Positions 7,812 through 14,841 of a stretch of DNA of 16,288 nt are shown here, piece by piece. The number at the start of each line of letters is the position of its first letter. Position 1 is the first letter of the stretch. The notes beneath the pieces are model-generated. The model was not told the origin of the DNA. It did no database searches and worked only from the letters and a program-made list of their open reading frames with translations. The DNA is from Candidatus Omnitrophota bacterium (GTDB lineage: Bacteria > Omnitrophota > Gorgyraeia > Gygaellales > Profunditerraquicolaceae): NCBI GenBank assembly GCA_028717045.1, contig JAQUON010000018.1, forward strand, positions 1 through 16,288, given 5' to 3'. Made by a program: the position numbers and the translations under genes.

Positions 7812-7949
7812 AAATCATAAATCCGAAATCCTAAATTCTAAACAAGCTTTAAATCACAAATCCTAATGTTGTAAACGAATTCGTTTGGGATTTAAAACAT
7901 TAGAACTTGGAATTTGTTTAGGATTTAGTGCTTAGGATTTAGAATTTGA
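7812..7949. repeat. Palindromic intergenic element, copy 1
   Basis: A long imperfect inverted repeat fills the 161-base gap between the kinase and receiver genes. Its centre is the perfect palindrome AAACGAATTCGTTT (7873-7886), with arms built from AAATCCTAAATTCTAAACAA-like units. The reverse complement of the element at 13925-14049 aligns along nearly the whole length, so the two are inverted copies of one element. The transcript could fold into one long hairpin. No open reading frame is present, so any mobility would be non-autonomous (MITE- or REP-like). Confidence 0.85.
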
Positions 7950-7953
7950 TACG

Positions 7954-7960
7954 AAGGAGG
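7954..7960 (+). promoter_or_regulatory. Strong Shine-Dalgarno fixing a GTG start
   Basis: AAGGAGG ends 5 bases before GTG 7966. It fixes the receiver start on GTG rather than the in-frame ATG at 7978, which would cut into the first beta strand. Confidence 0.85.
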
Positions 7961-7965
7961 CAAAG

Positions 7966-8331
7966 GTGGCAAGGTTAATGATCGTTGACGACGAAGCAGA
8001 TGTCAGGGAATTCGCGGCCAGTTTCTTCAGAAAGCGTAAAATCGAAGTAGAGGTCGCAGGCAGCGGGGAGGAGGCACTTACGTTATTTGAAAAAAACAAA
8101 CCCGGCCTTATCCTGCTTGATATCAAGATGTCAGGCATGGACGGGATTGAAACCCTGGAAGCCATACGCAAGAAAGACACCCAGGTAAAAGTCATTATGG
8201 TGACCGGCAAGAAGCCGGAAGAGGACGAGGCCTGTAAGCGCTGCGAAGAGCTGGGGGTAGAGGGTTATGTGCATAAGCCCCTTGAGCTCGATGAGCTTGA
8301 AAGGATCGTCCTTAAGGAGCTGCGCCCTTGA
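7966..8331 (+). CDS. Single-domain CheY-like response regulator
   Basis: 121 residues forming one receiver domain and nothing else. The acidic pocket is Asp8/Asp9, the phosphorylation site is Asp52 in LILLDIKM, and the switch residues are Thr80 and Lys104 (HKP). Translation starts at GTG behind an AAGGAGG site. Without an output domain it must act by protein-protein contact or as a phosphorelay intermediate. The neighbouring histidine kinase upstream and the HD-GYP protein downstream are the obvious partners, though pairing is inferred from position only. The palindromic element separates it from the kinase gene and could reduce read-through between the two. Confidence 0.93.
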   Translation: MARLMIVDDEADVREFAASFFRKRKIEVEVAGSGEEALTLFEKNKPGLILLDIKMSGMDGIETLEAIRKKDTQVKVIMVTGKKPEEDEACKRCEELGVEGYVHKPLELDELERIVLKELRP

Positions 8332-8340
8332 CACATTACT

Positions 8341-8397
8341 ACCTAAGCCTTGGCCTTAGCCTAACTGAACCTTGACCTAAACCTAAGCCTTATCTAA
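8341..8397. repeat. Short CCTAAGCCTT-type degenerate repeat cluster
   Basis: The 75-base gap before the HD-GYP gene is made of variants of CCTAA and CCTT. ACCTAAGCCTT occurs at 8341-8351 and again at 8381-8391, 40 bases apart. CTAAG (8343-8347) and CTTAG (8355-8359) can pair. The unit differs from the palindromic element at 7812. No promoter or ribosome binding site can be recognised in it. Confidence 0.6.
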
Positions 8398-8406
8398 CAC
8401 AACGCC

Positions 8407-9570
8407 ATGACTATCAACTACAAGAAAGAACTCGAGACTGCCGCTAAGAGCATGATCTTGGTGCATGAACCGGATGTGCTGATTAAGATGATAGCCCGCA
8501 CCATTGTGCACCGTATTAAAGTCAGCCATGCGGCGATCCTGCTGCACGAAAAAGACAGAAGCACCTATGTGCTGGATATCTCTAAAGGGAAAGTAGGCGT
8601 TAAGATACCCGCAGGCTTTGCCCGTATGGATACCGATAATCCGCTGATCCAGTTTTTCCTTGATTCAAAAAGCAGGAAGATTTTTAACGGCGGCCCCTTC
8701 CTTCTCGACAAGGCAGAGGAAATACTAAGCGGTGATTCTGATGATGTGGCAAAAGAGTTGCTTAAGGGCGCGGTACATCAAATCGGCATTTATGAATCGG
8801 TAGTGTGCGTGCCCAGTTATTTCAGGGATGAACTCCTGGCGCTCTTGATGCTGGGGAAGAAGAGCGACGGGTCTGCCTTCGGCCAGGACGAGCTTGATTT
8901 TTTTATGGCGCTGGCTTCTGACGTGGCAATGGCTATACGCAACGCTCAGCTCTTCCGCGAGCTTGAGAACGAGCTTGAGAAGAAGAAGCGGCTGTTTTTT
9001 AACACTACCGTAGCCTTGGCAGCAGCGATTGAAGCCAAAGACCACTATACCCACGGCCACACCAACAGGGTCACCTCACTTGGCCTTGAGATTGCCAGGA
9101 AAATGGCCCATCAGAATAAAACATACGCGGATGCGGCTTTCATGGAAAATCTGCACGTTGCCTGCCTTTTGCACGACATCGGAAAAATCGGAGTGCCCGA
9201 ATCCATCCTCAATAAGATAGAACCCCTGACCCAGGATGAGTGGGTTAAGATTAAAGAGCATCCCGTGATAGGGGTAAATATACTACAATCGATTAAGGAG
9301 CTGGACGAAGTGATTCTTGGAGTCAAGTACCACCATGAACGATACGATGGCTCCGGTTATCCCGAAGGCTTAAAAGGCGAACAGATACCTGTTATTGCCT
9401 CGATTATAGCGGTTGCCGATGCATTTGACGCCATGACTACCAACAGGGTGTACCGTGCCGCAAAATCAAGGGAGGTTGCAATCAATGAAATCCAGCAGCT
9501 AAGCGGCAGGCAATTCCATCCCCTTATTGCCGAGGTCTTTATTACGCTGTGCCGGGAGGGCAGAATCTAA
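8407..9570 (+). CDS. GAF/HD-GYP cyclic-di-GMP phosphodiesterase
   Basis: 387 residues, soluble. An N-terminal GAF domain (about 15-195) resembles the GAF of the upstream kinase; compare VSHAAILLHEKD with LSYAAIYLFDEE. An HD-GYP domain covers about 205-380. It contains HGHTNRV, the metal-binding His256-Asp257 in LLHDIGK, and the GYP signature with Gly317-Tyr318-Pro319 inside HHERYDGSGYP. A DAFDAMTT motif follows. HD-GYP proteins hydrolyse c-di-GMP to pGpG or GMP; the intact metal ligands suggest activity. The ATG at 8407 has no clear Shine-Dalgarno sequence. The glycolipid glycosyltransferase begins one base after this stop codon, so the two are probably in one transcript. Confidence 0.93.
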   Translation: MTINYKKELETAAKSMILVHEPDVLIKMIARTIVHRIKVSHAAILLHEKDRSTYVLDISKGKVGVKIPAGFARMDTDNPLIQFFLDSKSRKIFNGGPFLLDKAEEILSGDSDDVAKELLKGAVHQIGIYESVVCVPSYFRDELLALLMLGKKSDGSAFGQDELDFFMALASDVAMAIRNAQLFRELENELEKKKRLFFNTTVALAAAIEAKDHYTHGHTNRVTSLGLEIARKMAHQNKTYADAAFMENLHVACLLHDIGKIGVPESILNKIEPLTQDEWVKIKEHPVIGVNILQSIKELDEVILGVKYHHERYDGSGYPEGLKGEQIPVIASIIAVADAFDAMTTNRVYRAAKSREVAINEIQQLSGRQFHPLIAEVFITLCREGRI

Positions 9571-9571
9571 T

Positions 9572-10696
9572 ATGGCGCGAAAACGCATTCTCCTAATGTA
9601 TATTACGGAAATTTCCGGCCATCACAGCGCAACCCTTGCCATAGAGCAGGCGATAAAAAAGCTCTCTGCGGATACGGAAATCCTCAATATAAACGGGTTC
9701 AACTATACTAACCCTATTGCAGAGAAGATCGTGGGTCGTCTTTATATGACGGTAATCAAAAGGACGCCTAAGGTTTGGGATTATCTATATGATAACCCTT
9801 CCATATTGAAGCGGATAAAGCGGATAAAAGACGCAATCCACAGGCTCAACTCTCCGAAATTCCATTCCCTTTTTCATGATTTTAAGCCCGATATCGTTGC
9901 CTGTTCGCAGGCATACCCCTGCGGCATGGTCGCCGATTATAAGAAGACCTACCGTTGCAATACCCCTCTGGTAGCGATACTGACGGATTTTGTACCGCAT
10001 TCTTACTGGATATACGATACGATAAATTATTATGTTTCGCCTTCCGATGAAGTTACCCGGCGCCTGGCAGAAAAGGGGATACCCCTCGATAAGATAAAAA
10101 CGTTCGGGATACCGTTTGACCCGAAATTCAACGAACCGGTAGATAAAAAGATTGCTGCTGCGCGACACAACCTTAAGCCTCACTATGGAACACTTTTGAT
10201 TATGGGCGGAGGCCACGGGCTTGGGCCAATCGAGAAAATCCTGAAATCCTTAGACAGGGTGCAAGGCGATTTTCAGGAGATAGTCGTAACCGGCTCAAAC
10301 AGGAAGCTGTATCATTCGCTTAAGAAAAAAATCAAGAGATATAAAAAACACATCGCCCTGTTAGGCTACGCCAATAATATCAACGAATTGATGAGCATTG
10401 CCGACGTTATCATTACCAAACCGGGGGGCATTACTACTTCCGAAGCCATGGCAAAGCAACTCCCCATGATCATTGTTAATCCCCTTCCCGGCCAGGAGGC
10501 GAGTAATACCGTGTACCTGACAGAAAAGGGGGCCGCAATCGAAGTGGATAACCCGGCAGAGATCAGTTTTATCGTCGAGAATTTATTGAACGACCCCGGA
10601 CAACTGCGCTGCCTCCGTGAAGCCGCCGCAGGCATTGCAAAGCCCAATGCCAGCATGGATATCGCAAGATTCCTGCTGGATTCCGCATCTTCATAA
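9572..10696 (+). CDS. MGDG-synthase/UgtP-type glycolipid glycosyltransferase
   Basis: 374 residues of the GT-B fold, family GT28. The N-terminal MGDG_synth-type domain carries the acceptor-side motif SGHHSATLAIE. The C-terminal nucleotide-sugar domain has a glycine-rich MGGGHGLGP loop (211 onward) and the donor-binding KPGG at 283-286 followed by ITTSEAMA. Relatives transfer galactose or glucose from a UDP-sugar to diacylglycerol at the cytoplasmic face of the membrane; the sugar and lipid used here cannot be read from the sequence. ATG 9572 is preferred over an upstream ATG at 9527 inside the HD-GYP gene, because a GGGAGGG site (9554-9560) precedes it and family similarity starts there. The acyltransferase gene follows 2 bases after its stop. 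Confidence 0.88.
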   Translation: MARKRILLMYITEISGHHSATLAIEQAIKKLSADTEILNINGFNYTNPIAEKIVGRLYMTVIKRTPKVWDYLYDNPSILKRIKRIKDAIHRLNSPKFHSLFHDFKPDIVACSQAYPCGMVADYKKTYRCNTPLVAILTDFVPHSYWIYDTINYYVSPSDEVTRRLAEKGIPLDKIKTFGIPFDPKFNEPVDKKIAAARHNLKPHYGTLLIMGGGHGLGPIEKILKSLDRVQGDFQEIVVTGSNRKLYHSLKKKIKRYKKHIALLGYANNINELMSIADVIITKPGGITTSEAMAKQLPMIIVNPLPGQEASNTVYLTEKGAAIEVDNPAEISFIVENLLNDPGQLRCLREAAAGIAKPNASMDIARFLLDSASS

Positions 10697-10698
10697 TT

Positions 10699-11583
10699 AT
10701 GGTCGATTATACCCTCTACCGTATAGGCCAGTTTTTAGCGCTCCATCTTCCACTGCGGTTCAGTTACGCTATTGCAATCTTTTTTTCTGACCTACGCGCA
10801 ACTCTCTTTGGCTCAAAAGACCGCAAGGCCGTTACCGGCAATCTACAGGCTATTTTCCCTGAAAAATCCCCCCGGGAGATAGAAACGATCCGTATCCGCA
10901 TGTTCCGTAATTTTGCCAAATACCTGGTTGATTTCTTCCGCTTTCCCTTATTAAACAAAGGAATCATCACGCGCACAATCCGCATAAAGAACATCGGGTA
11001 TTTGGATGAGGCGCTCTCTAAGGGGAAAGGGATTATCCTGATTACCGCTCATCTTGGGAATTGGGAGTTGGGAGGGGTGCTGCTGGGCCTTTTGGGATAC
11101 CCTATACTTGCGGTGGCGCTTCCTCATAAGCACAAAAAAGTGGATGCTTTTTTTAATGCCCAGCGTAATAACAAAGGCATGGGCGTAATCCCATTAGGGA
11201 GGGCATTACAGCAGTGTATCCGGCGTCTGAACAATAATGAGATTATCGCATTGGTCATCGACAGGGATTTTACAGACAAGGGACTGCTGCTTACATTCTT
11301 AGGCAGGAAGGCGATTATCCCTCCCGGAGCTGCGGTGCTTGGCCTTAAGACAGAGGCAATTATAGTGCCCGCGTTCCTCCTGAGGAACCAAGACGACACT
11401 TTTACGTTTGTGGTCGAGAAGCCGGTTGAGACGTTTCAGCCTACCACAGATACCGGTGCGCGCAAGAAGCTTAGCGATGACTACTTGATGGCCGCCATGG
11501 CCCGGTATACCGCCATCGTAGAGGAATATATCAGAAAATACCCTGAGCAGTGGTTTATGTTCAGGCAGTACTGGAAAGACTAG
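10699..11583 (+). CDS. LpxL/HtrB-family lysophospholipid or lipid A acyltransferase
   Basis: 294 residues, close to the usual size of the family. The catalytic H-x4-E motif is His118-Glu123 in AHLGNWE. A hydrophobic N-terminal region (LALHLPLRFSYAIAIFF) suits inner-membrane association. Further family features are the RNFAKYLVDFFR segment, a DRDFTDKG stretch and the C-terminal EQWFMFRQYW. Known members add a secondary acyl chain to lipid A; related proteins acylate other glycolipids and occur in aryl-polyene clusters. No Kdo or other lipid A gene is adjacent, so the acceptor is uncertain. The tight spacing to the GT28 gene suggests both act on the same glycolipid. The glycosyltransferase downstream starts 5 bases after the stop. 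Confidence 0.9.
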   Translation: MVDYTLYRIGQFLALHLPLRFSYAIAIFFSDLRATLFGSKDRKAVTGNLQAIFPEKSPREIETIRIRMFRNFAKYLVDFFRFPLLNKGIITRTIRIKNIGYLDEALSKGKGIILITAHLGNWELGGVLLGLLGYPILAVALPHKHKKVDAFFNAQRNNKGMGVIPLGRALQQCIRRLNNNEIIALVIDRDFTDKGLLLTFLGRKAIIPPGAAVLGLKTEAIIVPAFLLRNQDDTFTFVVEKPVETFQPTTDTGARKKLSDDYLMAAMARYTAIVEEYIRKYPEQWFMFRQYWKD

Positions 11584-11588
11584 GCGTT

Positions 11589-12260
11589 ATGAGAGTTTGC
11601 GTCATTATACCTGCCCATAATGAAGCCCAGGCTATAGGAGGCCTGATACGTAGCATACGCCTTCAGGGGATTGATGTAGCTGTTGTGGACGACGGCTCTT
11701 TAGACGGCACATCAGAGGCTGCGCAAAGTGCCGGCGCGGCAGTCATAAGAAACATTTCTAATAAGGGTAAAGGCGCGTCTTTAGCCAGGGGGTTTGCGTA
11801 TGCGATGGAACATGGGTTCGACGCGGTCATTACTATGGATGGCGACGGCCAACACCTGGCAGAGGATATACCTTATTTTATAGGCAGGGCAGAAAACTCT
11901 GAGGCAGGTATTTTCATAGGCAATAGGATGCAGGAGACCGCGCACATGCCGCGCGTGCGTATTCTCACCAACATGTTCATGTCCTGGCTCATTTCTATCG
12001 CGACAATGCAGGATATTCCTGATTCGCAATGCGGCTTCCGCCTGATTAAAAAAGCCACATTGCAATCTTTTCGCCTTACCTCGTTTAAATTCGAAATGGA
12101 GACCGAGTTGTTGCTTAAGGCAGCGCGCCATGGCATCCGGATAGAATCAATCCCGATTAAGACAGTCTATAGCGATGAAAGAAGCCACATCAACCCATTG
12201 GTGGATACCTTACGCTTTATTGCTTTTATGATACGCCAGATATGGACTACGCCTCATTAA
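11589..12260 (+). CDS. Family 2 glycosyltransferase, DPM1/polyprenyl-phosphate type
   Basis: 223 residues in a GT-A fold. The N-terminus VCVIIPAHNEAQ, the nucleotide-binding VVDDGSLDGT and the metal-binding DGDGQH identify family GT2. A DSQCGFRLI segment matches the dolichol-phosphate-mannose-synthase-like branch. There is no C-terminal transmembrane pair, so this is the short soluble form. It probably transfers a sugar from a nucleotide donor to a lipid phosphate or glycolipid. ATG 11589 is preferred over the in-frame ATG 11550, which lies inside the acyltransferase gene. The last 19 bases overlap the methyltransferase gene. Confidence 0.88.
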   Translation: MRVCVIIPAHNEAQAIGGLIRSIRLQGIDVAVVDDGSLDGTSEAAQSAGAAVIRNISNKGKGASLARGFAYAMEHGFDAVITMDGDGQHLAEDIPYFIGRAENSEAGIFIGNRMQETAHMPRVRILTNMFMSWLISIATMQDIPDSQCGFRLIKKATLQSFRLTSFKFEMETELLLKAARHGIRIESIPIKTVYSDERSHINPLVDTLRFIAFMIRQIWTTPH

Positions 12261-12889
12261 GATCAGCGATGGTAAAAGAGCAGTTAAGGGCGCGGGGGAT
12301 ACAGGACCTCGGGGTCCTGGAAGCATTCAATAAAGTAGAGCGCCATAAGTTTGTATTGCCTGAGCTAAAAGACAGTGCATACGGCGATTTTCCCTTATCG
12401 ATAGGCGAAGGCCAGACTATTTCGCAGCCTTATATCGTAGCGCTGATGACTGAATGCCTCCAGATCAGTCCTTCCCACACGGTCCTTGAAATTGGAACAG
12501 GCTCGGGTTACCAGGCTGCGATATTGGCAGAGCGGGCTTTGCATGTATATAGCATTGAGCGGCATGAGGTGCTTGCCAGCAAGGCAGAAGCACTTCTGAA
12601 GGAATTAGGGTATGGTAACATATCCATTACGGCGGGAGACGGCACGCTCGGATGGCAGGAATATGCGCCTTTTGACAGGATTATCGTTACCGCAGCCGCG
12701 CCGAGAGTGCCTTTGCCGTTGTTGGAGCAATTGCGTAACGGCGGCAAGCTTGTTATGCCGCTGGGAGGCTCTTTCGGGCAGATATTGACACTGGCCGAAA
12801 AAGAGCGGGATAAGATTACCTACCGCAAAATTTGTGATTGCGTATTTGTGCCCCTTGTGGGAAAATACGGGACAAAGGTGAATAATTAA
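12242..12889 (+). CDS. pcm: Protein-L-isoaspartate O-methyltransferase
   Basis: 215 residues, standard Pcm length. The SAM-binding motif I is LEIGTGSG (82-89). The family-specific segment GQTISQP carries Ser61, the conserved residue near the isoaspartyl site. The end, FVPLVGKYG, is also typical. It methylates L-isoaspartyl residues in damaged cytoplasmic proteins using S-adenosylmethionine, starting their repair. It overlaps the preceding glycosyltransferase gene by 19 bases, so both are probably on one transcript, although the functions look unrelated. In many bacteria pcm pairs with surE; none is visible here. Confidence 0.95.
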   Translation: MDYASLRSAMVKEQLRARGIQDLGVLEAFNKVERHKFVLPELKDSAYGDFPLSIGEGQTISQPYIVALMTECLQISPSHTVLEIGTGSGYQAAILAERALHVYSIERHEVLASKAEALLKELGYGNISITAGDGTLGWQEYAPFDRIIVTAAAPRVPLPLLEQLRNGGKLVMPLGGSFGQILTLAEKERDKITYRKICDCVFVPLVGKYGTKVNN

Positions 12890-12894
12890 GTCAG

Positions 12895-13392
12895 ATGCTT
12901 ACCCTGCTTACCCATTGGTTAAAGGATATACCGCAAGAGTTGGCAGTAGCAATTATCGCGGGGTTGCCGATTTCGGAATTAAGAGGCGCGATACCTTTGG
13001 CCTTGTATTGGGGCATGACTTTTAGTGAGGCCTTCTGGTTATCGGTAGCCGGCAATGCGCTTCCTGTTCTTCCGTTGCTCATTTTACTGGACCCCATTTC
13101 CGGTAGATTAAGAAAATTCAAGTTCTGGGCAAAATTTTTTGACTGGCTGTTCGAACGCACGAGAAAAAGAGCAGATAAGATACAGAGGTATGAAGCGCTG
13201 GGCCTTGCTCTGTTTGTCGCTATCCCTTTGCCTATGACCGGGGCCTGGACCGGCGCAGTCGCTGCTTCTTTATTCAAAATACGGTTTAGGTATGCGTTTC
13301 CTGCGATAATAGCAGGGATTTTCATCGCAGGGCTGCTTGTGCTGACTATGTGTAAAGTAGGGGCGTTAAGCTGGAAAGCGGTGATGGGATGA
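12895..13392 (+). CDS. Small multidrug-export-like membrane protein (COG2426 family)
   Basis: 165 residues with four or more hydrophobic segments. The conserved PISELRGAIPLALYWGM and AIPLPMTGAWTGA segments identify the Sm_multidrug_ex family (PF06695). The two halves resemble the re-entrant loop arrangement of DedA-like proteins. The family name is historical and transport of drugs is not established for most members. The start has only a distant purine stretch (AAAGG), and an in-frame stop at 12883 rules out a longer N-terminus. Its stop overlaps the cobalamin adenosyltransferase start (ATGA), implying translational coupling. A role in moving a cobalamin-related or envelope solute is only a positional guess. 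Confidence 0.85.
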   Translation: MLTLLTHWLKDIPQELAVAIIAGLPISELRGAIPLALYWGMTFSEAFWLSVAGNALPVLPLLILLDPISGRLRKFKFWAKFFDWLFERTRKRADKIQRYEALGLALFVAIPLPMTGAWTGAVAASLFKIRFRYAFPAIIAGIFIAGLLVLTMCKVGALSWKAVMG

Positions 13393-13892
13393 TACACGTA
13401 TATACCGGAGAAGGCAAAGGCAAGACCACTGCGGCATTAGGCCTTGCGGTACGTGCCGCCGGAGCAGGGTTTAGGGTGTACATAGGACAGTTCATTAAAG
13501 GCAGGCCGTATAGTGAATGTAGTTCGTTGAAAAAAATAAAGAATATTACGATTGAGCAATTCGGAAGGGGTTGTTTCATTAGGGGGCGGCCAGCCGCAAA
13601 AGACATCGTGCGTGCGCAGCAGGGGTTGGAACGCATTGAAAGTTGCCTGCGTAAAAACCGCTATGATATAGTAATACTTGATGAAATTAACGTTGCGATG
13701 AAGCTGAAGCTATTGACCGCGCAAGAAGTGGTGAGTTTCCTAAGGCGTACCCCCAGGAATTTGGAATTGATATTGACCGGACGCAATGCCGACAGGGCGA
13801 TAGTCCGGCTTGCGGATTTAGTCAGCGAGATAAAGGAAGTGAAGCATTATTATAGGAAAGGTATTAAGGCGCGAAGGGGCATAGAATATTAG
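13389..13892 (+). CDS. cobA: Cob(I)alamin adenosyltransferase, CobA/CobO/BtuR type
   Basis: 167 residues. The P-loop GEGKGKTT (7-14) is the special CobA-type Walker A. VILDEIN forms the Walker B-like strand, and the C-terminus KHYYRKGIKARRGIEY is characteristic of the family. The enzyme transfers the 5'-deoxyadenosyl group of ATP to cob(I)alamin to form adenosylcobalamin. It is shorter than E. coli BtuR because it lacks the N-terminal extension, as many homologues do. No corrin-ring genes are present, so it fits salvage of imported corrinoid by the BtuB-like receptor encoded 1 kb downstream. It ends the co-directional run that begins at the HD-GYP gene; the palindromic element follows. Confidence 0.93.
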   Translation: MIHVYTGEGKGKTTAALGLAVRAAGAGFRVYIGQFIKGRPYSECSSLKKIKNITIEQFGRGCFIRGRPAAKDIVRAQQGLERIESCLRKNRYDIVILDEINVAMKLKLLTAQEVVSFLRRTPRNLELILTGRNADRAIVRLADLVSEIKEVKHYYRKGIKARRGIEY

Positions 13893-13924
13893 GCTGGTGG
13901 ATAATTATTAAACAAACTGTTTGG

Positions 13925-14049
13925 CAAATTCTAAATCCTAAACAAATCCCAAATTCCAATGTTTCAAAATCCCAAACGAATTCGTTTAAGACATTGGGGT
14001 TTGTGATTTAGGGCTTGTTTAGAATTTAGGATTTCGTGCTTAGGATTTA
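13925..14049. repeat. Palindromic intergenic element, copy 2 (inverted relative to copy 1)
   Basis: It lies between cobA and the DUF6580 promoter. Centre AAACGAATTCGTTT (13974-13987) is identical to that of copy 1. Read as the reverse complement, the arms match copy 1 over most of their length, including the outer AAATCCTAA and GTGCTTAGGATTT units. The left arm is shorter than in copy 1. As RNA the arms pair imperfectly into a long AT-rich hairpin, which may act as a transcript 3' end after cobA. No coding capacity. Confidence 0.85.
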
Positions 14050-14064
14050 ACCTTTCGAAAAAAC

Positions 14065-14092
14065 TTGACAATATTTGTTACGCATATATAAT
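14065..14092 (+). promoter_or_regulatory. Near-consensus sigma-70 promoter
   Basis: TTGACA (14065-14070) and TATAAT (14087-14092) are both perfect hexamers with a 16-base spacer. This is the clearest promoter in the window. Transcription would start around 14099, leaving a very short leader before the AGGAGGT (14103-14109) site of the gene at 14114. It sits directly after palindromic element copy 2. Confidence 0.85.
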
Positions 14093-14113
14093 TAGAACAT
14101 ACAGGAGGTACGC

Positions 14114-14623
14114 ATGTTAGCAATCAGTTTAGTGGTTGTCGGATTTATGTTAAGAATAATTCCTCATGTCCCTAATTTCACGCCCGTCGCGGCAATTGCC
14201 CTGTTTGGCGCAGCCTACCTTAAGAAAAAGCATGCATGTGTCGTTGCGCTGCTGCTGATGGTTGCAAGCGACCTGATAATCGGGATGCATAACGTAGTTT
14301 TTTTTACCTGGGGCGGTTTCTTGTTAGTCGCGTTAATGGGCATGCCGCTTAAGAAAAATAGGGGCCCGGTTGAGGTATTCGGTTTTTCCTTACTCGGGTC
14401 TTTTGTGTTTTTTATCGTTTCGAATTTCGGCGTGTGGGTAATGGGTTGGTATCCGCACACGCTGCAAGGCCTGATTTCCTGCTATGCCATGGCATTACCG
14501 TTTTTACGGGATTTTACCGTTGCAACACTGGTATACGCAACGCTGTTCTTCGGCGTATACGAAATAATTGCCAGCAGAGTAAGGAATACCAGGTTTGCCA
14601 GAGTTCTTTTAACTGATTTTTAG
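14114..14623 (+). CDS. DUF6580-family putative transport membrane protein
   Basis: 169 residues, almost entirely hydrophobic, with five or six predicted membrane segments. The family signature is visible: RIIPHVPNFTPVAAIALFGA near the N-terminus, then SDLIIG, SNFGVW and the ALPFLRD segment. DUF6580 proteins are annotated as putative transporters and resemble the substrate-binding S components of ECF systems in size and layout. The gene lies between cobA and a cobalamin riboswitch with a BtuB-like receptor, so corrinoid or cobalt transport is a reasonable hypothesis but is not shown by the sequence. The start is fixed by AGGAGGT 4 bases before the ATG. A strong promoter lies immediately upstream. 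No ECF ATPase or T component is visible. Confidence 0.85.
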   Translation: MLAISLVVVGFMLRIIPHVPNFTPVAAIALFGAAYLKKKHACVVALLLMVASDLIIGMHNVVFFTWGGFLLVALMGMPLKKNRGPVEVFGFSLLGSFVFFIVSNFGVWVMGWYPHTLQGLISCYAMALPFLRDFTVATLVYATLFFGVYEIIASRVRNTRFARVLLTDF

Positions 14624-14630
14624 TAGATAG

Positions 14631-14778
14631 GCCGTTTCAGGGTAAGGGAAGGCTGTCTAATTCGGCCACAGTCCCGCTGCTGTAGAGGGGGCGAAATCCT
14701 GCGAAGTGCCACTGGCTTATAAAAAGCTGGGAAGGTGCAGGAGAGTAGATGTTCCCCTAAGTCAGAACACCTGCCTTG
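14631..14778 (+). promoter_or_regulatory. Cobalamin (adenosylcobalamin-type) riboswitch aptamer
   Basis: The conserved core is present in order: AGGGAAGGCTG, then CAGTCCCGCTGCTGTAG, then GCCACTGG, AGCTGGGAAGG and finally the closing ACCTGCC. This is the B12-box layout. It begins 7 bases after the DUF6580 stop codon and ends well before the receptor start. A hairpin TTAGCC/GGCTAA (14798-14817) and a terminator follow as the expression platform. It should repress the receptor gene when cobalamin is plentiful. Ends are approximate by eye. Confidence 0.93.
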
Positions 14779-14841
14779 AGGCGAGAGAGTCCGTGCATTA
14801 GCCCGCGCAGAGGCTAAAGAGGGCGAAGTAAAACAGGGTAT

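Noticed and set aside
7812..7949. Palindromic repeats as part of a CRISPR array
   Set aside because: There are only two copies, 6 kb apart, in inverted orientation, with no regular spacers and no cas genes.
8328..8356. TTGACA at the end of the receiver gene as a promoter for the HD-GYP gene
   Set aside because: No acceptable -10 hexamer is found at 16-18 bases; the sequence there is TGGCCT.
9527..9571. Longer N-terminus for the GT28 glycosyltransferase starting at ATG 9527
   Set aside because: The extra 15 residues lie wholly in the HD-GYP gene and lack family similarity; ATG 9572 has a good ribosome binding site.
11550..11588. Longer N-terminus for the family 2 glycosyltransferase starting at ATG 11550
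   Set aside because: It lies within the acyltransferase C-terminus, and the GT2 fold starts directly after ATG 11589.
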